Shown piece by piece: positions 12,197 to 25,242 of a stretch of DNA of 64,000 nucleotides. The notes under the pieces were generated by a model, which saw nothing but the letters and a program-made list of their open reading frames with translations, had not been told where the DNA came from and made no database searches. This stretch comes from Heliocidaris tuberculata (lineage: Eukaryota; Echinodermata; Echinoidea; Camarodonta; Echinometridae): assembly GCA_025618425.1 (NCBI GenBank), contig CM046842.1, positions 21,784,340-21,848,339 on the forward strand, in the 5' to 3' direction. Position 1 is the first letter of the stretch. The number at the start of each line of letters is the position of its first letter. A program made the translations under genes and the position numbers.

Positions 12197-12420
12197 GCCG
12201 GGGGTGGGGGGTGAATCAACCCCCCTCGACATTTATCGCGATCATTCCACCGCGCAAAATTTTTGGACCGCGCTGCTCGCTGAATTTTTTATTTGAAGTC
12301 TCGTGCAAATTTCGAGACCAAATTTGTGATGCCCTGGTACGCGGTTCCGAAGTTACGCAACATTTTGTTAATGCATGTAACTTGGAAGTAACCCAAATTG
12401 ATTTGGATATCTTGTATTGA
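12197..12420. repeat. Dispersed poly-G/CTCGACATTTATCGCGATC repeat
   Basis: A G tract, then CCCCCCTCGACATTTATCGC, followed by a block ending CGGTTCCGAAGTTACGCAA. It parallels the interior of the element at 30218-31019 (CCCCCCTCTCGACATAAAC...CGGTTACGGAGTTACGTCA) and the start of 24088-24852. It appears to be a truncated relative of those elements. Confidence 0.5.
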
Positions 12421-12627
12421 TTGTGCAATCTGAGTGCAATCTTGAGGCTGTCTCAAAGTGATCTTTTATGTAGCAGGAAGATCTATATGGTCATTGGAGA
12501 TTGTAACATTTTTTGCCTGCAGTTCCCTTCTAAACCCATGAAGCTGAAAAAAATGGCATTTTGAAGGGGCCATTAGAGGCTTAAAATGTATGTAGAGAGT
12601 GTAATTCTGGTGTCATTTTAAGCCTCT

Positions 12628-12902
12628 AAGGCCAAGTAAAAAAAATTATTAGTTTCTCGTCCCCTCGCGCATCGTTTTTTGCCACCGCAACAAAAAAAGT
12701 TTTTTTCTTATTTATAAAATGAAAAAAGACGAAAATTTCAATCGATTTTCGCAGTAAAATTAAAAAACAGATGGAAATTAGACAACCCGAATAACATATG
12801 GCGGGGCACATATGGAAGTCTTACCGAAAAGGCACTATAAGTGTCGTCTTGGAAAAAAAAAACTGCCCTCATGAAACTAATAATTATTTTTACTTGGCCT
12901 AA
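12628..12902. mobile_element. Complete TAGGCCAAGT-family MITE
   Basis: The left end AAGGCCAAGTAAA...TTATTAGTTTC and the right end GAAACTAATAATT...TTTACTTGGCCTAA are inverted repeats. The interior shares CACATATGGAAGTCTT with the truncated copy at 2065-2215. The related copy at 31692-32031 shares the termini. It sits in the presumed intron of the SAMD3-like pseudogene. Confidence 0.65.
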
Positions 12903-15900
12903 TGGCCCTCCAGAATGCTATTTTCCTTTCAGCTTCAAAGGGGCTGAAAGGCCTAGGCGGCCCCCCGGACCCCTGGCCAATTTTGTCCCTATTCCCAAAA
13001 TTAAAATGTTGGCAGGTATGCTTGTGTGTGCTATGTAGGCTTGGTGAGGGCTTTTTACCCCCTCTCAAGGGGGGGGGGGGCTGGGGAGTACTATTTCATG
13101 AAATAACCCTTCTCATTTCTGAGATGTTACATTACTCTTTTTTTTTTTTTTCTTTTCTTTTGTTTTTGGAAGGGGGATGTAGGTGTGGACGATGAAATGT
13201 TCCAGAGGTTTGTAAAAATGCATGAAATTTTGAAAAACCATACAGTAATACAGATTCAATTGGTTATTGCAGCCCAAATTACAGTTCACACATTTCTCAG
13301 TTTGGTATGTGTCTATGTGTATGTACCAGGTTCAACAGGATTTCAAAAGAATACATGGGGAGGAGAAGGCAGAGAGGCTGCTGCAAATATAGACTCCAGA
13401 GTTCGTCACGCAGCTTCTGTCCTATGCTGACACAAATGCACAGACATGGAGAACTCACCTCCCAGCAAACCTGCCAGAGAATCTGGATAAGTTAGATGGT
13501 GAATATACATGTGATTTGATATCATTTAAAATATTATAGGTAAAATATCTCAAATTCTGGTTTTGACTGATACCGTACTACTTTTCATTCCCAATATTGA
13601 GCAACATGTGAGAATAATTATGATTAGATAGGCAAATCCCACAGAGAAGAGCTAAGACGCATAAAATATGAGATTACTGTAGCTATTCTTGTCTGTGGAA
13701 CTTGTACCTCTATCACGGATATGAATAAGATGAGCAAGCTTTTGACATTATTTGCACCTAGTAATAATATGACAACACAAATTTCCTTATTTTCATCATA
13801 AATCATTTTTTATGTTTAGTATACTTACGAAAAAATAAGATAACATCGGCCATCCTTTAAGTTGCCATTTTGCACACAGACTGAATTATGATACATTTGG
13901 AGCTATTGATTGAATTATTAATATTTGTGATGTTGCTCTTTTTTGGTTGAAGATTTCTACATTCTGGCTAAAATATTCCATATAAACTGACAGAAAAAAA
14001 TGACAAGGGTTAATCTTATGCTGTTTTTTTTTTTTCTTTCTTTTAGTTAATTCAGAATTAAAAAAAAAAATCTAATCGAGAATTACTGTATCAGACAATG
14101 TCTGGTAGCGAATGACTTGAATTGGGTACATTATGACCTACATGTTCAGTAGGTGTTTCATTCAGTTGTATGAACTTATGGACACAAGAATTTTTTGTGC
14201 GGTTGGGTCCAGGGGATGCATTGACCTAGCAAGTTTATTTCAGCATGTTAGTGGTGTTATTTATGCATATCCTTCTTCTCATTCAGAACAAGGCAAATCA
14301 AACATCGCCATCCAACTGCTCCCGTGTATCTTTCCTTGCACAAGGAAGGGGAAAACCAAATCCACGAAAGGATGAGGCGCTCAGAGCTTTCGTTGATTCA
14401 AAGCCAGTAAGATTGCCATATGCTTCTGTTTACATGAAGAGTTGAAATGAAACACATTAGTGTATGCTAAAAAGCCATACAAAACTTGTAGAAACCTCAG
14501 TGTAAAAAGTTAGTCTGTATCTCAGAGTCGAGACTTCAGTCAGATTTCAATCTTACTTTTCAAATTTTCCATATTAATTGCATGAACATGTTGCTGTACT
14601 AAAAGGACTCCCCATTGCTAATTTAATTGTGCTGCCTGATTTAAATCTTCTGTTATTGTCAACCCAATGGACAATGTTATCTAATGATCACTATCAGAAT
14701 GAATACTGGAGAAGTCATTTTTGGAACCAAATCCTAACTTATTTTAAGATGAATGAAATAAAATTTATAACTTTCATTGAGTTAGGCACATGAGTATTAA
14801 AAGCGATACTATGAACAATAACATGTCTCTTCACAAATCGAGGGTTGCCAAAGAAAAGCGGCACAGTTAATTTTTTATATTCACGATCGGCGATGGTTAG
14901 AAATCATACATGTCATGCAGAAGAAAATTACACCAAGGTCACCCATTTTGGTTCAGTTGTGTATCAAAGCAATGTCTTCTTTTTAAATATCTGAGATGCA
15001 GGAACGCTACATGTATATACCAGGAAAATATAATTTGGGCTTACTGCACTCACTCGGGAATGGTTTCATGATTCTATGAGCGCAGTTTGCCAAACATGTA
15101 CAGTCTACTCGTATTTGCCTGAATCTTGTCTTTCTATTTCAGTACTATATCTGATAAAACTTTCATTTATATCAACAGTTTAACAGTGTGGTGGACATAT
15201 AAAACAATTCTCAAACTGAGCTGCCTGAACTGTGCAATTATGTTCAAATAGATTTTTTTTAAAAGGAAAAGCAAAACTAATGAAAGTCATGCATTCAATT
15301 TCAAGATATCTATAAATTCGCTTAACAGGTGGTATAGCACAACTCCGACACAGTTGTCTATGGAGATATTTTAGGTTTTTCCCCTTTTTGACGGACTAGA
15401 TAGCTTTTACACATAGTTTTTTTTCACAGGTTCATTCTTTCACCCCATCAGATATATGCTGAACTTGGAAATTTTAGATTATGCCTTAAAAGTCTGTTGG
15501 TCGTCCTGAGCAATTTCAACAGCAGCGAGGTTTGATGTACACTGATGCTACTCCATGTCTGCGAGGTTCTGTGCCGTTCGGTGCGAATCGCGTGTTTAGG
15601 GGGCAAGTGTACAACACGACCATGTTTGAGAACACATACACCAGCTGTCGTGTTGTACGCTTGCCCCTTGAATGTATGTGATTCGCCTTGCTCCTGGTGA
15701 AATTGCTTAGGACAACCGGCCGGCATTAAGTCTTTTTTTAATTCCAGGAAAAAAATTTCAAGACTTCATTTGCTGCATTTCTGTCCGACCCTGTACATGT
15801 ACATGCAGTATACATCTACATGTAGCTGTATCCGAAATTCTTGAAAAAATTCTTTATTCTGTCTCTTTTTTTTGTTGTATAATTATTTCAGATTGGAACC

Positions 15901-17310
15901 AACATCCCGCAATACATAGAGACGTCTAAGCATACTCAGCCATTCGTGTTGATTCTCGGGGACCGGTGCCATCCAGAGCAAGTGTTTGTGATCGCAGAGA
16001 AATTCGCTGTTGGAGAAGCCTCCCTGATATTAGCAATGGATGCTTGCTACAAATTTTTCTTTGTCTTGGATGTAGAACATCCTTTGCAATGTGAGTCAAG
16101 TTGGGAGTTTGTTCAAAAAGTCTGTCACAATATGCAGGACAAGAAGAACACATCTAACGCTGTGAGGATTCTTCGCACATTTCTGCGAAATAGCCTCCAT
16201 TAGAATAAGACAGTTTGTAATGAGCACATTTTTCCTTGATGCTGATTGGTTATAGGGTCTTGTTGCCGTGGTAGTTACTATTAACGGTAAGTTTTGTGCA
16301 ACAGGCCCCAGATCGGCTTCATTTTCCCCAATCCTGCCCGACCTCAAGAAATTGACACATTAACTCCTGGTGAAGAAGCAAATAATGAAGTGATTATATT
16401 GACGTGATTCTGAGGATGAGGATTGTGTCTTTTATTGTTCATAATTAGCTTTACAATTCACAAGAATTTACAAGACAAAGTGCTATACAAAGATATGGGC
16501 TTTCTCCCAAACACCTGTCAGGGTAACAGAGGTCGGAATGTATTAATTAGAACTTGAATATCAAGAGTTTTGGTTTCCTTTGTAAAATTAAAAGTGGCAT
16601 CTAGGGCATGTGACCTTGATATGTCACTAAATACATAGTTACTTGTGTTAGTTGATGTTATCTATTTTAACTAAAAGGGCAAGTTGTCAAATCTATGTTA
16701 AACCCAAACCTATGCTCATCGGCTAGTTTGTCTAAAGATATAGTTTAGGAATGACAGCAATGGCAGTCTCCATGCATTCTTCGCGAGTAGTTTGGCAACT
16801 GAAAATCAAGAAAAGAGACAATATCTCCTTGGATATGTAGGGGTACCATGATGAACCAAAACTCTATCTACAGTCTGTTTGAATCCAATGTGTCCAGAGC
16901 AGTCTGACTACCTACAACGACCACACAAAAGAACTTCAATCCAAGACAACTGACATACATCATACAAGTACATGTTGTGACTTTTCATAAAATGAGCATG
17001 CAAAAAGTTTTGGCATGCAATTATACTAAAGAGCATATTGTGGAAGGTATTAAAAGCATCAGGTCTTCGGGGAGGACAGAAAAACCTGCAAACCGTGTGC
17101 TTCTTTTCACGGTGAGGGGGATAGTGAGCAAGTGGAAGCGACCAATAGAATAGCTCCTGGTAAAAGATGTGACCCCAACATGCTATCACCTATTTCAAAC
17201 TATTGGAGTCACTTGAACAAAGAGGAGGAGGAAACAGTTTATTTGAGGAGCAAACTTTGATCGTTTAAGGGCAAGAATTCTGTGTACGACATTTGATATT
17301 TACATTGCAG

Positions 17311-17405
17311 GTGAGGAGCCAATGCCAATGGTGTCATCCCTACAGAGGTTGACAGCTGAATCATTCGAGATGACAACAGCGGAAGTTGTAGACGATGGCA
17401 TATAG
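17311..17405 (+). CDS. Possible short terminal exon, unknown gene
   Basis: After a good acceptor (TTTACATTGCAG) a phase-1 reading frame gives EEPMPMVSSLQRLTAESFEM, then TTAEVVDDGI and TAG at 17403. Composition looks protein-like. No partner exon was identified; it could belong to a gene overlapping the SAMD3-like fragments or be chance. Confidence 0.25.
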
Positions 17406-18181
17406 AGAGACGATAACCTATGGGTAAATTTGGGGACATAACAGACAATGCCCATGCCTTGGCCCTGCCCCTGGCCTTGGGCCTGTACTATAAAGTAATT
17501 TGAACCAGGACATACGTGTACATACATACATGTACATGCCTGCTGACAGGACACATGCATAGATCTCACATGTTATCATTGAATAGAGAAACGTGACTGT
17601 ATATGACTTTGATGACTTTTTGACACAGTCAGAAAAATTAGAAAGAACATGAGAGTCAATACACTGTAAGTCATCAACCACAACATCATGAGGACATTTC
17701 AAACCAAAATGAAAGTGAGATTGCTAATTCCACTCACAAAGTTCAAAGTGGCACAGGTCTGAAGGGGTACACTTAAAGGGAAGGTTGAGTTCGGGGGAAA
17801 AGTAAAAAAAATAATTTGTGAGCTTTCTCATTCTTTTTATGTTACTTTGGAAGATTATCATAGTAGAAATGTCCCCTGAAAAAGGATTTCTCTTCAAATG
17901 CCCTCACATTCAAAATATGACAAGCAAGAACTGATATGTTCAGGCCTAACATTTTTGTGTTGTCCCATATACACACATTTCTGTGTGCAGTGCACATGAT
18001 GCTCAGCAGGACTGAGTCAATTTCTAATAATTTTGGTGATTCTAAAGCCTTACAGCATACACCAATTCTTAAGTGCTGTATAATCAATCTTTCCCAATTG
18101 CTTTGAGACAGTATCTTTCACAATTCAATCCATGACCAGAACTCAACTTTATCTTTTATAACATGTATATCAAGACGATCT

Positions 18182-18397
18182 CAAAGATCAGAGTTTGTTG
18201 AGAAGCGTGTGCTCAGCAAGAACTTAGCTTCTCAATGGAACTGGCAGATTCATAAGAATCAAAGACTAGTTGAAAGTATTCCTCTTATGGAAGAAGCCAG
18301 AGGCATTATTGTTGCAAAGAAGGCAGACTTTTTCAAACGGTGTGATGTCATGTCTTTGCAGAAGAGGGTATTTTTTTCAGAGCTTGGTCTTTCATGA
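18182..18397 (+). CDS. Unidentified open segment (VESIPLMEEARGIIVAKKAD)
   Basis: The frame from about 18182 (RRSQRSEFVEKRVLSKNLAS) continues through QWNWQIHKNQRLVESIPLME and EEARGIIVAKKADFFKRC to TGA at 18395. The mix of charged and hydrophobic residues is unlike the low-complexity frames around it, suggesting an exon or the remnant of one. I do not recognise the family, and no clear acceptor or start decides its left edge. Confidence 0.3.
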   Translation, partial: QRSEFVEKRVLSKNLASQWNWQIHKNQRLVESIPLMEEARGIIVAKKADFFKRCDVMSLQKRVFFSELGLS

Positions 18398-20638
18398 TGT
18401 CAGTGATTTAGAAACAAACGAGGAATAGCAAGTACATGTAGGTAGTCTGGTATTGAGTTTGCATAATGAATAATCGAAAAGCAAGAAAACTCTACGGCAT
18501 TCTTAGAATACTCATTTCCAGGCCCCTTAAGAGATGCGACACTCGGTCTGGCATAGTTCGACAAATAGTATTTCACTCAAATCTAAAGACAATCTACACA
18601 TGTTCCAAATAGGAATATCTAAATTCATGGGGGCCATTACTATAATTAAACTACAAAAATTCAAATACTAGTTCACTGATTCCCCTCATGCCTACCCCTT
18701 CCTCCAATGACCCAACAGCTACATGCATTGTTTACTACCAATATGCAATGCTTGTTTTTCCCTATCACTTCTCTGTAATCAACATGATCAAGCAGCTCTA
18801 AAGCCATGATACAAATTATAATAGTTTTGAAAATTCCAGTTTCACTAGCACACAGTACCATTTTGATACAAATTTGCTATTTACAGAAGGATAATTAGCG
18901 AGTGTCTAGCATTACATAAAGGCACAATCAGCAGCAATGACATGACAAGCACAAGTGCTGCATAATCTAAGTTAGTAATAAGAGGCTTCATTAAAGTTCA
19001 TAACAGCAATGATTCATCAACCACTGTACCTGGTATGTTGAGTCTGTTAGACTTCACGCAATGATTCACCAACAACTGTACGTGGTATGTCGAATCTGTT
19101 ACACTTCATGATTTATATGGAAAATGCTCACTCTACATTTTTCGCCTATATCATGATTAATGACATCCTAAAATGAAACCAAATTAACCACTGTCAAAAC
19201 AGCAACAGCTCGTTCAGTAATGACGGCGAATAAGGGGAGAGGCCTCTGGTAATCTGAGAGAGGCGAAGAGATACTTGCATCTATTTAACTTGTGTCATAT
19301 GAACTTTCTCTGAGCATCCAAGAAAGAATAAGAAATTACCTAAACCACCATGTTGTTTGTGAGAGGATAAGGGGGTTAAGCATGGTGGTAGCAACAGTGA
19401 CAAGTCAAAAGAAATATTAGATGGCTGTATATTTTCTGAACATTGATGACTCATCAATGACTATCATCAAATTGATTTATGGAGTTTGTTAGATTTGTGA
19501 GTGCTTTGGAATATCACGAGTTCACGACTTTACATATCTCAACCGTATCACGATAAATGATATCAAGTGATGACAACATATTAACAATCATCAGAGATAT
19601 GACCAACTTTGGCAACAACTTGTTTGGTAAGGATGATTACAAGATGAGGCTGCTGGCAACTTCGCAGAGGTGGAAAGATACTTGTGTTATATCAACTTCG
19701 AAAACCAACTTCAGGTGAAAGGGCAATACACCGCATATGCAAAATAAATAAATAAATTGATAAAATCATTATCTTGATCTCAAACAGGTTTATGCTACAT
19801 GTACCAGTATCCAAGAAAGAATTACCCACAATCAGAAGTGAGATAAACTCTTGATCCTCTGTTAAATATCAAATTATTGTTCTTTACCTCACACTATTTT
19901 TTTAAAAATCATACAAAATGAGGGAGGTTCTGGGGGCGCTCTTCTAGGAAATACACACTTTTTGCAAAGTGCCAATCTGGAGAGGAAAAAGGCAAAATGA
20001 ATGGCAGGAAAGGAATCTGAACAATTCACAGAAAATATCAAAGAACTTTGGCTAACCAGGAACTGATAAAGATAGAGAATCTCTAGACAGGTCTGCAGAA
20101 AACAATGCAGCTGATTAACGAAGACCTGAGCAGCAAGTACCCCCATCACCCCCCCCCCCCCCAGAACCCTAGAATCGGCACACTCGAAAACAAGAGAATC
20201 TGGAAGGGACCACAAAGAAAAAAGAGGTGCACGAGCAGTGACGATAAGGCGAGCATTGATACAAATGAAACTCCTTATGACCCTGATTAATAAAGTATCT
20301 ACAAAATGGTATGACGATTGTTTCTTGTGAATTTTTAACAATCCATAGCAAATAGCCAAAACGAATTGCATGTAGCATGATACGAAATAGTGAACGTTGC
20401 CTAGCAGGGAACTGAAGTGAAGCAAAAAAAAATCTACATAATGGGACTACCACTAAATAATAGGCACCATTTGGAACTGATGATGGATCATTCCTCCAAA
20501 AATATAACATGCACAAGGGCTGTCAACACCTTACAATGAAAAGTAGTAAGTCGAATATATTAACTAAAAGAAAGTTCACAAAAAGAAGTGATCTAACCTA
20601 CAATGTATTACACCTGAGCTGTACAGTAGAATTTGACA

Positions 20639-20708
20639 ATAATAATAATAATAATAATAATAAAAATAATAATAACAATAATAATAATTGTAATAATAAT
20701 AATAGTGG
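20639..20708. repeat. (AAT)n microsatellite
   Basis: Near-perfect AAT repeats with a few AAC/AAA interruptions; they create artificial poly-Asn, Ile and Tyr frames. Confidence 0.95.
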
Positions 20709-21699
20709 GTTTTTGTAGAGCTCACATGTCTGTCAGACTTGACACTCCTGGCACTCCACAGGTGCCTGGTGCGCGTGTACATGGGCCCCAAATATTGAAC
20801 TGCTCTCCCTCAAAATTATTCTTGAAATTAAAACAGACATGTAAAATTTCAATCAGGACCCCAAGCGACAAAAGGTTAATGTGGAGCCCTGGCTACAGTA
20901 TAATGATACCACTACTACACACATGATGGAAAGCTCTTCCTAGAATGACTTCACATCTTTTTCAGGAATTTTCTTCTGCCCAAAGGCTTGTCACATATAT
21001 ACACCAGTAAACTGCCTCAAAAAAACTGTGGCCTTTTTTTTTTTTTTTTTTTTTTTCACGTATGACATGAATGGCAAGCAGGGATACAAGATGCAGAAAA
21101 GGTATCTATGTGCACCAAATAATCTGTGCATTTTAAGATACATATATGAAGTGCAGAAAAAAAAAAAAACAAGAATTTTTTTTTTTAATTCTGAGGCAGT
21201 TTGCCACTTCATATATTTGAATGAGCCTTTTATAGAGGCTGCGTGGCATGTTGATAATAATAACATACCACTTTTACATTACGCCATTCAATCTTGTCGA
21301 TCTACTCTAAGGCACACAAGTTACAGTACATACATGTACATTTCCCAGAATTTAACACAGCGGCCACAAGGCATTTCAGGTAAAGCGATTCTTACCAGGT
21401 ACCCATTTACCGCATCCGAGTGGAGTCAAAGTGCTGTCTTGCCAAACTTACAGCCGTTATTGCCATGGTAGGGAATCGAACACACCCGTGTGGTCCACAG
21501 TTGACTCATCAACAACATCCTGACACTTCTTTTGCTGTGCCATTTAGAAGAAAAAAAAATTTAGAATGTCTTCATCAGTTGGTCATGGACTTCCTTGAGC
21601 CTCCCACCCTGCTGGCATAGTGGTAGTACATGTATAGGGCTTCTGACAGCAGGCTTCTCGGAGAAAATAGTTTATGCATGGTTTAAATTGACAGAAATA

Positions 21700-21870
21700 T
21701 GGCTTAAATGAATCCCAAAGGGTGATCCGACAGGACCAAAGCAATTTTGCAGGTTGAAATTATGCACCAACACATTTTTTTTTGTCCATATTAAGTGAGA
21801 TATGGCCTTATGACATCCCGGGGAGTTGGTTTGGGAGGACCGAAACAACTTTGGAGATTCAAAGTAGGCA
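21700..21870. repeat. Dispersed repeat, inverted partner at 26600-26790
   Basis: The blocks GGACCAAAGCAATTTTGCAG and GGACCGAAACAACTTTGGAG recur in reverse complement at 26600-26790 (CTCCAAAGTTGTTTTGGTCC, CTGCAAAATTGCTTTGGTCC). The two copies are inverted relative to each other, about 4.9 kb apart. Confidence 0.6.
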
Positions 21871-22582
21871 TTGCTTGCTTTATTACCCTTGTTGGTACCC
21901 TTATTGGGAGAATCTGAACATGTTTTTTTCCTTTCTGAAATTCCTCAACCTTGGTATCAGCACCAAGAGTGTAATGTATGCACGAGAATTGATGGGTATG
22001 AATCCCTGCCCAACAATGTGTCACGTGGCAAGACATCAATCCATGTTTGCCACTCCCCATCTGAAGGTAATGGGTACCTGGTATGCTGAAGCACCACCGA
22101 AGGGCCACTGAGACAAACTGTAAAGCACTCTGAACATCTATAAGTGAAGAACACTATATCATAAATAATTGTTGTTATTACATGTAGGTAGCTTGGCAAA
22201 ACGCAGTGGCACATAAGTTGCGGAAAAGATGCAGAGGAATATTGCAAGTTTTGTCTGTGCTACTAAAATCAGAATCTGACAAATCTGAATATAAGTTGTC
22301 ATATTATTTTGCTTAAAAGTGTTCAAAGAGGTAAATACTTCATTCTAACATTTTGGTTCTGCCCCTATAGAATAAAATTTTAATTAGGTATAATTCTGTT
22401 TTATGCGTATTTCCTGCGTGTTTATGCTCCACAACTTTCGCTAAGCTACCTTACTATCATCATCATTATTATTATTATTATTTAATCATTTGGCATCATT
22501 GCTTCTATAATGCCTTCACCTCTTGTTCATGACATTCATTGCACCATCAGAAGTATTTACTTGTTGCTCAAGTATCTTGTTG

Positions 22583-23865
22583 TCACTTATGATCTTTTTT
22601 GTGCCTCCTGAGCTGTGAGGAATGAAAGTATCGCTTGCCGCACCCTTCTTCTTTACAGACAAACATACAAACCTCATCTGGCCATTTCTTTCGAACTTCT
22701 CCATTCATTTCGTGAATTCTCTGAGAGTGCGATTTCAAATGGTCCCTCCGTTTGAAGGACCTGCCACACTTGTCACAATTGAAGGGCTTTTCTCCAGTGT
22801 GCAGGCGTTCATGAATCTTTAAGTGAGATCCTCTGCTAAAGCTCTTCCCGCAGTAACGGCACACATTTGGTTTATACCCAGTGTGGACTCTGTAGTGCAT
22901 AGCCAGAGATGACTTCGCAGTAAACAATGCATTGCATAGCTCACAGATTTGGAACTTGTCACTGTGATGCTCTCTTGAATGTTTTGTCAAATCAGCACTA
23001 TCAGGGAACTTTTCCGAACAATGTTTACAAGCATAAACGTTGCGGTTGCTGGATTCTAATGTACTTTCAAGTGAGTGAATAGTGCAATTCTTCTTGTGCC
23101 GAGAGAAGCTCCGCCGGATCCTAAACTTCTGGCCACAGAGCTCACACTGATAAGCCTTCTCTCCAGAGTGCAAAGACATATGTTCTTCAAGGTGGGATTT
23201 CTTGTAATAGGACTTGCCGTAGACTTTGCAAATAAATGGCTTGGCGACAGTGTGTTTGTCTTTAATGTGTGAATTCAAAGAAGATTGGTTGGAACATTTT
23301 TTCTTACACACCTTGCAGGTGAACTTTTTCTTTGCCAAATGGGATTTTACATGATGCTTCTCTAGAGCATCTGCACTCACGAAAATCTGCCCACACAACA
23401 GACAAGTGAATGTCTGAGTCACATGTTTCTTATTACTGAAGGATGATGTCTCTGCACTTGTGCTTTTTGGTTGATAAACATTGCGCAAACAGCTCTCACT
23501 GGTTGTCATAGTAACATGATTATCTTCTTTTACTGCATCACCACTCTGTCCACTGCAGCTCATCTCTGCATTGCTACATTTTCCGCACAAGCTACATTTT
23601 TCGCACAGATCCCTCTTTCGATCTTTTGTAGGGCTATAGGAAAGGACTTTGCAACATGACCGACATTTCTTTACCTTAGAACTCTGATCCTTTGACCTGT
23701 GATGTGTCTTTGCATGCGATGTGAGCTGGATGACGTTACTATACTCTGCGCTGCAAATGTGGCATTGGTAAAGCTGCCTTCTTCTGTTGGGTGCCGTGGT
23801 GTTTCTCTGGCTTTCATAACGTGATGGTGATTGCTCATCTTTGGCAAATGTCTCCACACTGGTTT
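22583..23865 (-). CDS. C2H2 zinc-finger protein, final exon (exon 5)
   Basis: This exon starts at the acceptor ATGTATGTAG (phase 1) and encodes 426 residues ending RRHKKDHK. After a short linker there is one separate finger (CHIC...H-x3-H) and a Cys-rich CxxC cluster. A main array follows: CLLC, CKVC, a fourth unit, CELC (ending H-x3-C), CKHC, CELC, CRYC, CDKC and a final CKEEGC finger. The fingers around CELC, CRYC and CDKC are joined by TGYKPN and TGEKPF linkers, the classical DNA-binding arrangement. In the fourth unit the second Cys is Tyr (CKVY, codon TAC), so that finger probably does not bind zinc. The likely role is a sequence-specific nuclear DNA-binding protein; the target and any orthologue name cannot be read from sequence. 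Joined to four upstream exons the product is 592 residues. Confidence 0.9.
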
Positions 23866-24087
23866 CTACATACATGTAAGAGGTGCAGAACATATCAATG
23901 AATTTCCAATAGAAAATGCTGACATACATTGTACAATGTACCTTACTCCTACTTAGAAACTGGCACACAGTGGTTTAAATGCTTTAAACCTCCATAAGCG
24001 CAGTACGTGCATGTCCTCATGTCCAATGGGCGTACAGTAATGCGTCTATATTACGCTATTTACACTATTTTAGTCCACGGCAGAGGT

Positions 24088-24852
24088 TTAAACCCTTACT
24101 GTCCTGGAAGTACATGTAGGCCTGGGAGCCCCCCCCCCCCCCCCGACAAATTTTGCTGTGCATTTTGAACCACGCAACTTTCTAATTTTTTTCTTTCTAG
24201 TCGTGCGCATCTTTTGACACCAAGTATACAAAGACCGGTCTTACTATTTACGAATCACATGACTTTTTATGACCTCATGTCAGCCCGAAAATGGAGAATT
24301 TCTGAGTTTTGTGTACAAAATGAATGAGAAACTGCATTTCATCATGTTCCTCCTTTATCACCTATAATTTCTTCTTTAAGCTGTAATTATCATTCTAACT
24401 GAATATTGGTTCTTTTAACAGTATGAAACAGCAGACTTATAAAAAAAACAGAAAAAAGTTAAAGTTGAAAAACAAGGAAATAAAAAGAAATTTGTAAAAC
24501 AATAGAATACATAAGAATTGAAATCATTTTTAAAAAACTTTCTCATGTAAAAATGTTTTTAAGGTTTAGGGAGAACTTTTTGCATTAAAATTTTGTCTCC
24601 AAGGCCTTTCTTTACTTGATTAATTTTGATAAGTATATTTGTGATATAATTTGTATAAATTATAATATGAAATGAAAGAAATATAGATTTACATAAAAAT
24701 AACAATGGAGTTGTGTTCTTTATGAGATTCTTGAGGTCCATGCAAAATTTTGTGCCGATCAGTCATGTCACGGCCGAGATGGGGAGGGTGGGCTCCTTCT
24801 CCCCCCCCCAGTCAGAGAGGAGCTTGAAATAGCCCAGTACAGTAAGGGTTAA
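24088..24852. mobile_element. piggyBac-like non-autonomous element (TTAA/CCCTTACTG)
   Basis: The left end is TTAA(A)CCCTTACTGTCCTGG; the right end, in reverse complement, is TTAACCCTTACTGTACTGG. TTAA target sites with CCC termini are typical of piggyBac-type elements. A C tract near each end gives the G/C-homopolymer look shared with 30218-31019. No transposase frame is seen. It lies in intron 4 of the zinc-finger gene. Confidence 0.6.
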
Positions 24853-25242
24853 TCCATGGTTTAGACCATGGGTGAAGATAAACCTCTTTTGTGAATTTGG
24901 GCCAATGAATTCAAACAAAGACATGCATGTAGAGTGATCACTCATTTAGACCAAAAAAATGGTACTTTGCTACAAAACTGCTAACTACTTTGAGCTGCTG
25001 CACATAATATTTAAAAAAAAAAATTAAAAAAGAGTAATGACTACTGTTACTACAGTGACCACACATTTGCCACGGCTTTATGTTTTCAAAAAGGGTTACG
25101 TTGGAATGACATTTTACAATAGGTTTAGGGTTGGGGATAGGTAAGTGTTTGGTTCATGTTTGATATTAGCTATCTGGTTAGTGTAGAAAATAGAGTAATT
25201 GTTTAAAAGAGCCTGTGTCGTAGAACTGTTACTTTCAAACCT

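Larger units (their letters stand above)
11462..16203 (+). pseudogene. SAMD3-like gene, multi-exon, apparently broken
   Basis: The first exon, 11462-11528, reads MDDEVKEKLTEWGLETLLET and stops in phase 1 at GTAAGT; this looks like the start of a SAM domain. A possible second exon is 13183-13304 (VDDEMFQRF..., phase 1 to 0, weak). Exon 13330-13498 reads QQDFKRIHGEEKAERLL, then TAG at 13390-13392, then TPEFVTQLLSYADTNAQTW, ending phase 1. Exon 14287-14406 reads GKSNIAIQLLPCIFP and then, one base out of frame, PRKDEALRAFVDSKP. The last exon, 15892-16203, reads IGTNIPQYIET, QPFVLILGDR, VFVIAEKFAVGE and FFFVLDVEHP, with stop TAG at 16201. It is homologous to the 10093 exon. The order of the parts matches the SAMD3-like family. 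The TAG could be avoided if AG at 13391-13392 is the acceptor. The shift in the 14287 exon points to inactivation. I know of no biochemical role for the C-terminal domain. Confidence 0.5.

Noticed and set aside
15448..15726. 92-codon minus-strand frame
   Set aside because: Lies over a small inverted repeat (GGGGCAAGTGTACAACACGA and complement) and has no recognisable domain.
19889..20425. 178-codon minus-strand frame
   Set aside because: No motif, no splice context, biased composition (Phe, Leu, Cys, Ser) typical of random AT-rich reverse frames.
20509..20926. Poly-Asn and poly-Ile frames
   Set aside because: Caused by the (AAT)n microsatellite.
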